DNA of 64,000 nt, taken from contig NZ_CP107716.1 of assembly GCF_025854335.1 (NCBI RefSeq), positions 558,001-622,000 on the forward strand, written 5' to 3'. Positions 58,348 through 64,000 of the stretch are shown piece after piece. Each line of letters opens with the position of its first letter. The first letter of the stretch is position 1. The notes below the pieces were generated by a model. The model did not search any database. It had not been told where the DNA came from and saw only the letters and a list, made by a program, of their open reading frames with translations. Source of the DNA: Pelagibacterium flavum (GTDB lineage Bacteria; Pseudomonadota; Alphaproteobacteria; Rhizobiales; Devosiaceae). A program made the position numbers and the translations under genes.

Positions 58348-61293
58348 CTATTTGCGGGTCTTGAGCGCGGCGAGCGCTGCAAAGGGCGAATCGGGATCGA
58401 TGGGCTTTTCGCGGCGTTCGGGGCGGGGCCGATCGTTTCCACGGTTCTCATGGCCACGATTGTCATGATGTCCGCCCTTGCCGGGTTGGCCCGATTTTCC
58501 GCCCTTGCCCTTGAAACGCTGCTGGCCCCCGGGGCGCGGAGGACGATTGCCCTCACGCTTGCCGCGTTCGGGACGGGTGCGCTCGGGACGGCGACCGGCC
58601 GGGAACCACACTTCGTCGAACTCGGGTTCGGCGGGTGTCGCTGCATCAGATTCGGCAGGCACCGGTGCGGGTTCGGCATCGGCGGTTGCCTCGGGAGCGG
58701 GCACGGACTCGTCAGTGACGGCTTCGGTCACCGCCTCGACGGGAGCCCCTTCGAGCGCCGCTTCGGCCAGGGGTGTGGCAGGTGCGGCTTCGGCGTGAGC
58801 GACATCAGCAGAAGGCGTTTCTGGCGCCTCAGCGGGCGTTGTTTCGGCCGGCGCCTTGGGGGTGCGGCGAAGGCGGTAGCCCAAGGATTTCAGAATCGAG
58901 GCAAAGTCCTCGCCAGCACAGCCCAAAAGCGAGGTCATTTCGACGGTGACCCGGAAGCCGTTGGCCTCGGCGGCGCCTTCGGGCGGCGGCGTATCGACGG
59001 GGCGGTTGGCGTCATAGGCGACGAGCGGGCGAATGATGTCGGCGAGGCGCTCGAGGATATCGACGCGCACGATGCGCTCGCCGGCGACCTTGAAGCCCGC
59101 GACCTCGTATAGGCGGCGGTCGAAAGTGGGATCGATGGGGAAGGAGGTGCGGCCCGAGAGGATAATGTGGGGCAATTCGGAAATGCCCGGCTGGCGCACG
59201 CCGCCATGTTTGAGCCCCCAAAGGATCAGAGCCAGCTCACGCGGGGCGGGCTTGAGGGTCAGGGGCAGATAGATATGGTGGGCACCAAATTTCACGCCGA
59301 GCTTGCGCAGCTTGGCGCGGGTGTCCTGATCGAGACCTTTGACCTCTTCAGCGATTTCGGGGCGCGCAATGATGCCCAGATTTTCGGCCAGCCGGAAAGC
59401 AATGCCGCGGGCGGCGCCTTCGAGTTCGGCCGGTTCGAGCAGGGCAATGACCTGTTCAAGCTGGGTGTTGATGTGGTGGCGCAGCCAGAGCGAAAGCCGA
59501 TCCTCGACCTTTTCGAGATCAGGGCTCGAAAGACTTTCATCGGCCAGGATGATGACGCGGGGGGCAAAAAGCGTTGCGCCTTCGGCCAGTTCGGCAACCA
59601 ATTCACCGCGCCAGCGGATCACGCCATCGGTCGCCAGCACGAACTCCTCATTGGGAGCGCCAGCCAGGCGGTCCGCGCGCCGGGCGATTTCCGGAGCGAC
59701 GACGGAGGTGGCCGCGGTGCGCAGGTTTTTGGAATCGGCTTCGCCGTCGATGCGCGAGAGCGTGAATCGGAACCCTTCGATCGTGCCGATGACATGGCCT
59801 TCGATCGCAAGTTCGCCTTTTTCGGTGATTTCTGGTGATACCATCTGCTTGTCTCTAAGATGACGCATCAGCACACTGGTCCGCCGGTCGACGAAACGCT
59901 GGATAAGCCTTTCGTGCAGGGCGTCGGACAAAGCGTCCTCGATCGCTCGGGTCGTTTTCTGCCAGTGAGTGGGGTCTTCCAGCCAGTTCCTGCGGTTAGA
60001 AATGAAGGTCCAGGTCCGAATCTGGCGGATTCGGTTGGACAGCGTATCGATGTCGCCAACCGTATTGTCGCAGAACCTGACCTGCTCGGCAATCCAATCA
60101 GCGTCTATCCGTCCAGCTAATGCAAGGCCGGAAAATACGCGGGTGACGATTTCCCCATGGGCGGCGGGAGAAATGTCGCGGAAATCGGGGATCTGGCAGC
60201 AAGCCCAGGCCATCTCGACCCGTTCACGCGAATTGGCCAGTTGTCCTTCTTCGCGGCGGAGGAGAAATTCGAGGGCCCGCTGGTCGGTGGCGACGGGGAC
60301 GCGGGTGAGGGCCGGGTGCTCGGGCGTGACCTCCAGGCTGTTGTGCAGCGCCGAAAGGGACGAAAAATCAAGATCGCGATTGCGCCACTGAAGCTGTTTG
60401 ACGGGCGCGAAATCATGGGCTTCGAGGGCGGCAATGGTTTCCTCGTCAAAGGAATCGGTGCCGCCGGTCACACCAAACGTTCCGTCGCGCATGTGGCGTC
60501 CGGCGCGCCCGGCGATCTGGCCGATTTCGGCAGGAGTCAGGGGGCGGAACTGCCGGCCGTCATATTTGGAATCGGAGGCAAAGGCGACATGGGTGACGTC
60601 GAGATTGAGCCCCATGCCGATGGCGTCAGTAGCGACGAGAAATTCGACATCGCCGTTCTGGAACAAATCGACCTGGGCGTTGCGGGTGCGCGGGGAGAGC
60701 GAGCCCATGACAACGGCCGCTCCGCCACGCTCGCGGCGCAACAGTTCGGCAATCGCGTAAACTTCCGAGGCGGAAAAGGCGACGATGGCCGAGCGGCGCG
60801 GCAGGCGCGAGATCTTTCGCGAACCGGCCCAGCTCAGCTGGGAAAAGCGTGGGCGGAAGGTGATGTCGGCGTGGGGCAAAAGGCGTCGGATGACCGGCTC
60901 CATGGTCTGGGCGCCCAAGAGCAGGGTTTCGGCGCGACCGCGTGCATGCAGCAGGCGGTCGGTAAAGACGTGACCGCGATCGAAATCGGTGGCGGTCTGA
61001 ATTTCGTCTATGGCCACAAAATCGGCCATCATGTCGGTGGGCATGGCCTCGACCGTGGCGACCCAGTAACGGGCGGCCTTGGGCACGATGCGCTCTTCAC
61101 CAGTGACCAGCGCGACCGATGATTCCCCGGCCCGTTCGACGACCCGGTTATAGACCTCGCGCGCCAAAAGGCGCAGCGGCAGGCCGATAACGCCCGAGCG
61201 ATAGGCCAGCATGCGCTCGATGGCATAGTGGGTTTTGCCCGTATTGGTTGGGCCGAGCACGGCCTTTACGGCCTGGGATACAATTGCGTTCAT
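58348..61293 (-). CDS. SUV3-like DEAD-type RNA helicase with long disordered tail
   Basis: A 981-residue helicase related to mitochondrial SUV3. Start ATG 61293 places Walker A (GPTNTGKTHY, Lys20) at the N-terminus; the DExx box is DEIQ in FVAIDEIQTATDF; motif VI is QIAGRAGRHMRDG. A central SUV3-type domain follows (GVTGGTDSFDEETIAALEAH). The tail is Ala/Glu/Pro-rich and then basic and Gly-rich (RGKREGNRPPRPGGQQRFKG), suitable for RNA binding. Part of the conserved fdxA-S4-helicase block. Confidence 0.93.
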   Translation of the reverse strand: MNAIVSQAVKAVLGPTNTGKTHYAIERMLAYRSGVIGLPLRLLAREVYNRVVERAGESSVALVTGEERIVPKAARYWVATVEAMPTDMMADFVAIDEIQTATDFDRGHVFTDRLLHARGRAETLLLGAQTMEPVIRRLLPHADITFRPRFSQLSWAGSRKISRLPRRSAIVAFSASEVYAIAELLRRERGGAAVVMGSLSPRTRNAQVDLFQNGDVEFLVATDAIGMGLNLDVTHVAFASDSKYDGRQFRPLTPAEIGQIAGRAGRHMRDGTFGVTGGTDSFDEETIAALEAHDFAPVKQLQWRNRDLDFSSLSALHNSLEVTPEHPALTRVPVATDQRALEFLLRREEGQLANSRERVEMAWACCQIPDFRDISPAAHGEIVTRVFSGLALAGRIDADWIAEQVRFCDNTVGDIDTLSNRIRQIRTWTFISNRRNWLEDPTHWQKTTRAIEDALSDALHERLIQRFVDRRTSVLMRHLRDKQMVSPEITEKGELAIEGHVIGTIEGFRFTLSRIDGEADSKNLRTAATSVVAPEIARRADRLAGAPNEEFVLATDGVIRWRGELVAELAEGATLFAPRVIILADESLSSPDLEKVEDRLSLWLRHHINTQLEQVIALLEPAELEGAARGIAFRLAENLGIIARPEIAEEVKGLDQDTRAKLRKLGVKFGAHHIYLPLTLKPAPRELALILWGLKHGGVRQPGISELPHIILSGRTSFPIDPTFDRRLYEVAGFKVAGERIVRVDILERLADIIRPLVAYDANRPVDTPPPEGAAEANGFRVTVEMTSLLGCAGEDFASILKSLGYRLRRTPKAPAETTPAEAPETPSADVAHAEAAPATPLAEAALEGAPVEAVTEAVTDESVPAPEATADAEPAPVPAESDAATPAEPEFDEVWFPAGRRPERTRPERGKREGNRPPRPGGQQRFKGKGGKSGQPGKGGHHDNRGHENRGNDRPRPERREKPIDPDSPFAALAALKTRK

Positions 61294-61735
61294 CGGCTCT
61301 GGGAAAGGGCAAGGGTAAAGTCTTTTGCCCCGCAAGGTGGTGTATCAAAGCGGGAAAGGCAATGGCCGGACGGCGGGCAAATTTAACAATTTGAACGAAA
61401 ACGGAACAAACGCGAACCGAATCGGGGAGCGGGACTGAATCCCGATTTGTTCCCTACAGCATATGGTGGTGGGGTTGGGCCATGGGCACTAAAGCGGTGC
61501 CAATCGCGATCGTGGTCGCGAAAAAGGCGTCAAAACCGTTCATTCCGGTTACCAGTCGGTTAACAGAGCTGGAATCGAGGCAAGTGCTGACGAGGCGTTA
61601 AGCCAATTTTTTTATCCGGAAGGGGAGCGTAAAGACGCGATGACCCGGTTGCCGGGGCAAAAATTCTTTCATTTTGACGAAAAAGACTTTGACCGTCCCG
61701 AAATGGGACGCGGAGGGTGTTGCGGTGGGGAGGAT
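61294..61735. other. 442-bp gap upstream of the P-loop gene
   Basis: Contains the helicase promoter side and the leader of the P-loop gene. The frame of that gene extends upstream to ATG 61640 but without family resemblance. No hairpin with a U-tract or other gene is evident. Confidence 0.45.
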
Positions 61736-62269
61736 ATGAGCGAGAAATTTGTGGTGATTTCGGGCTGTTCGGGTGGGGGCAAGTCTACCCTGCTGACCGA
61801 ACTAGGCGCGCGCGGCTTTGCGACGGTCGAGGAGCCCGGACGCCGGATTGTTGCCCAAGAGATGGCCGGTGCCGGGCTTGCTTTACCGTGGATCGACATG
61901 GCTGCGTTTGCGCGAAAGGCCATGGCGCTGGCGCTGGAGGATCGGGCGCGGGTCGAGGACCAGCAGAGTTGGGTGTTTTTCGACAGGGGGCTGGTCGATG
62001 CCGCCGCGGCGCTTGATGCGGCGGGCCCGGACGGCTTGGATCGCGCTCTAATAGAAGCGAATCGCTATCATCGGACGGTTTTTCTGACCCCGCCCTGGCG
62101 CGAGATTTATGTGACCGATTCCGAACGCCAGCATGGGTTTGCGGAGGCGGTTGCCGAGTATGAGCGGTTGGAGGGGGCTTATCCGGCGCTTGGTTATGAT
62201 GTTGTCGTTCTTCCCAAGACCGGTGTTTCCGCGCGGGCCGACTTCATTCTGGACGCGCTTTGCGACTGA
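61736..62269 (+). CDS. Small P-loop AAA-type ATPase
   Basis: A 177-residue ATPase/kinase-like protein. Walker A is GCSGGGKSTLL near the N-terminus; WVFFDRGLVDAAAAL serves as the Walker B region and TPPWREIYVTDSERQHGFAE as a later conserved motif. It matches the AAA_28-type predicted NTPase family, whose substrate is unknown. ATG 61736 follows GGGGAGGAT; an upstream ATG at 61640 would add 32 unconserved residues. Confidence 0.85.
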   Translation: MSEKFVVISGCSGGGKSTLLTELGARGFATVEEPGRRIVAQEMAGAGLALPWIDMAAFARKAMALALEDRARVEDQQSWVFFDRGLVDAAAALDAAGPDGLDRALIEANRYHRTVFLTPPWREIYVTDSERQHGFAEAVAEYERLEGAYPALGYDVVVLPKTGVSARADFILDALCD

Positions 62270-62304
62270 TTGCAAATAAATGTTTGCAAAATAATCTTTG
62301 CGAT
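62270..62304. promoter_or_regulatory. Three TTGCRA direct repeats upstream of the ArsR-type gene
   Basis: TTGCAAA at 62270, TTGCAAA at 62284 and TTGCGAT at 62298: three copies spaced exactly 14 bases, 39 bases before the regulator ATG. Candidate operator for autoregulation of the regulator/transporter pair. Confidence 0.6.
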
Positions 62305-62342
62305 TGTAGCCTGATGGCAAATGACGCCATCGAGGCTTTGCA

Positions 62343-62939
62343 ATGCGTGAAATTTCCAGAATCGTACCCGATCCAAAAGCGCTCAAGGCGCTGACCCATC
62401 CCGACCGGCTCAAGATGCTCGGCATATTGCGCATGGAGGGTCCCCAGACCGCTACGACGCTGGCTGAACGGCTGGGGCTCAATTCGGGGGCGACGAGCTA
62501 TCATCTGCGGCAGCTGGCCGAGCACGGGTTCATCGAAGCCGATGAGGCGCGTGGCAACAGGCGCGACCGGTGGTGGAAGGCGCGGCACGAAGCCACGATG
62601 ATCGAACCCGCCGAGGCCGAGCCCGGCGAAGCCTACGACGCCAGCATGGCGATGATGCAATCGGTGGTCAGCCACCACGCGGCGGCGATGCAGCGGGCCC
62701 ATGAAGGGTTTGCCGATCTGCCCCAGGACTGGAAGAAGGCGCAGACCTTTTCCGATTACACCATCGCGATGTCTGCCGAGGCGGCGCAGGCGTTGGTGAG
62801 CGAGATCCACGCGCTTTTGATGCAGCACAAGGCCGAGGCGCCCGCGCCGGGTGAGGAATTGCCCGAGGGCTGGCGGCCCTTCACGGTGCATCTGCATGGC
62901 TTCCCCTATCGGCCCTTCGGCAAGGGAGAGGACAAATGA
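62343..62939 (+). CDS. ArsR-type winged-helix regulator
   Basis: A 198-residue regulator. The winged helix is residues 12-75 (ALTHPDRLKMLGILRMEGPQ, SGATSYHLRQLAEHGFIEAD). The C-terminal helical part has no metal-binding cysteine pair, so a small organic ligand is more likely than a metal. It overlaps the MFS gene by 4 bases (ATGA), so it probably controls that exporter. Confidence 0.9.
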   Translation: MREISRIVPDPKALKALTHPDRLKMLGILRMEGPQTATTLAERLGLNSGATSYHLRQLAEHGFIEADEARGNRRDRWWKARHEATMIEPAEAEPGEAYDASMAMMQSVVSHHAAAMQRAHEGFADLPQDWKKAQTFSDYTIAMSAEAAQALVSEIHALLMQHKAEAPAPGEELPEGWRPFTVHLHGFPYRPFGKGEDK

Positions 62940-64000
62940 GCGGACGGGGTGATTTTTTCGCGCTGGTCGTCGCGCAGACCTTTTCGATTTCGGGCACCCG
63001 GCTATCGGTGATCGCCATTCCCTGGCTGGTCCTGAGCATAACCGGCGATCCGGTTCTGACCGGGCTCGTGGTGTTCGCCGAAATGGCGCCCTATGTGCTG
63101 GCCAAGGCACTGGGCGGGCCATTGATCGACCGGGTCGGGCCGCGGCGGGTCTCGGTCCTGGGAGATTTTTTCGGACTGTTTGCGGTGGGGGCGATACCGC
63201 TTCTGGCTGCTTTCGATCTGCTTAGCGTACCGTTGCTGTTTCCGCTCGTGGCGCTGGTCGGGCTGTTGCAGGGGCCGGCCGACGCGGCAAAGCACGCGCT
63301 GGTGCCGCTGGTGGCGCGGCGCGGCAAGCTGCCACTCGAGCGGGTGACCGGCGTTGTGGGCACCATCGAGCGGCTGGCCTCGACAGTTGGAGCGGGCGCT
63401 GCGGGGGCCCTGGTGGCACTGGTCGGGCCGGCCATGGCGCTCAGTTTCAACGCCGTGACCCTTGGCTTTGCGGCGGCGATTCTGTTGCTCGGGGTCCGGC
63501 CGGGAACGCGGGAGATTCCCGAAGCGACAGAGCCCAAACCTGAGACCAGCTATGGCAGCGAACTTAAGGAAGGATTTGCCTTCTTGCGCGGCGATGTGGT
63601 GCTGGTGGGGATCGCTGTGATGGTGGCGGTCACCAATCTGCTCGATCAGGCATATGCTGCTGTTCTGGTGCCGGTCTGGGCGCAGAACAGCGGGCGCGGG
63701 GCCGAAACGCTGGGGCTCGTCTTTGCGGTCATGTCGGGGTTTTCCGTGCTGGGCGCCATGGTGGCCACAGCGCTGGGCGAAAAGATGCCGAGGCTGCCGG
63801 TTTATGTGGGAGCCTTCATGATCATTTCTTTGCCGCGCTTTGCGGTCTTCGCATTCGATGCGCCGCTCATGGGCATTCTTGCAACGCTTGCGTTGGCCGG
63901 TTTCGCCTCGGGGTTTTTGAACCCCATTATTTCGGCGGTGATCCTGGAACGGATACCGGAAAAGCTGATCGGGCGCGTCTCATCGCTGGTCACGGCCTCG
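62936..64000 (+). CDS. MFS transporter (partial, 3' end outside window)
   Basis: 355 codons of a major-facilitator exporter visible. The first helix and loop (FFALVVAQTFSISGTRLSVI, AIPWLVLSITGDPV) and the short cytoplasmic motif GGPLIDRVGPRRVSVLG (motif A) are clear; at least ten helices can be counted before the window ends. Coupled to the ArsR-type regulator. Likely drug or metabolite efflux. Confidence 0.9.
   Translation, partial: MSGRGDFFALVVAQTFSISGTRLSVIAIPWLVLSITGDPVLTGLVVFAEMAPYVLAKALGGPLIDRVGPRRVSVLGDFFGLFAVGAIPLLAAFDLLSVPLLFPLVALVGLLQGPADAAKHALVPLVARRGKLPLERVTGVVGTIERLASTVGAGAAGALVALVGPAMALSFNAVTLGFAAAILLLGVRPGTREIPEATEPKPETSYGSELKEGFAFLRGDVVLVGIAVMVAVTNLLDQAYAAVLVPVWAQNSGRGAETLGLVFAVMSGFSVLGAMVATALGEKMPRLPVYVGAFMIISLPRFAVFAFDAPLMGILATLALAGFASGFLNPIISAVILERIPEKLIGRVSSLVTAS

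Overview
The window is a gene-dense, high-GC alphaproteobacterial chromosome segment, probably from the order Hyphomicrobiales and possibly near Devosia/Pelagibacterium (inferred from family resemblance and gene order, not from a search). Pointers are BioR with TTATCTATAA operators, a tlpA-argH-lysA block, hisC-tyrC, ftsEX, cpdR, exoD, and carD lying near fdxA, an S4-domain gene and a SUV3-like helicase. About 57 protein genes, two tRNAs (Leu-CAA, Arg-CCT) and a set of palindromic repeats are listed.

Layout. 1-10.9 kb: two divergent, translationally coupled operons. The minus-strand one encodes an Asp-box (sialidase-like) protein, a PdxA2-type dehydrogenase, a DapA-type lyase and an iron alcohol dehydrogenase (cut by the window edge). 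The plus-strand one encodes a peptide/oligosaccharide-type ABC importer, a DUF1537 acid-sugar kinase and a FadR-type regulator. Together they look like an uptake and catabolic route for an acid sugar or its conjugate. 10.9-31.4 kb: mostly housekeeping genes: tRNA-Leu, MerR and zinc-ribbon genes, DsbB, HNH nuclease, AlkA-type glycosylase, GluQ, cobalamin adenosyltransferase, rhomboid, HD-GYP, tlpA/argH/lysA, a globin-coupled chemoreceptor with a broken N-terminus, cpdR, ftsEX and plsC. 31.6-35.2 kb: a LuxR-type regulator followed by a TbpB-like lipoprotein and a Slam-type outer-membrane protein, a candidate type XI secretion pair. 35.3-39.3 kb: tRNA-Arg, gloB, a methyltransferase, then bioR-bioY-DUF1284 with two clear BioR operators. 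39.3-51.5 kb: DUF4260, a membrane alpha/beta hydrolase, exoD, hisC-tyrC, DUF2125, DUF2339, a ChaC-type cyclotransferase, a nuclease and an M48 protease.

51.5-61.3 kb: carD and fdxA/S4/helicase flank a six-gene TTQ amine dehydrogenase operon (B-E-D-A plus two monohaem cytochromes c) and its divergent AraC-type regulator. The small subunit keeps both TTQ tryptophans and the catalytic Asp at the spacing of methylamine dehydrogenase, but its sequence and the lack of mauF/mauG point to the aromatic amine dehydrogenase (aau) type. 61.7-64 kb: a P-loop protein, an ArsR-type regulator and an MFS transporter that runs off the end.

The candidates most worth following are the aau-type operon without a visible cofactor-maturation gene, the Slam/lipoprotein pair, the sialidase-like/DUF1537/PdxA2 catabolic locus, the covarying dispersed palindromes (one of which encodes the end of a protein), and the frameshifted globin sensor.
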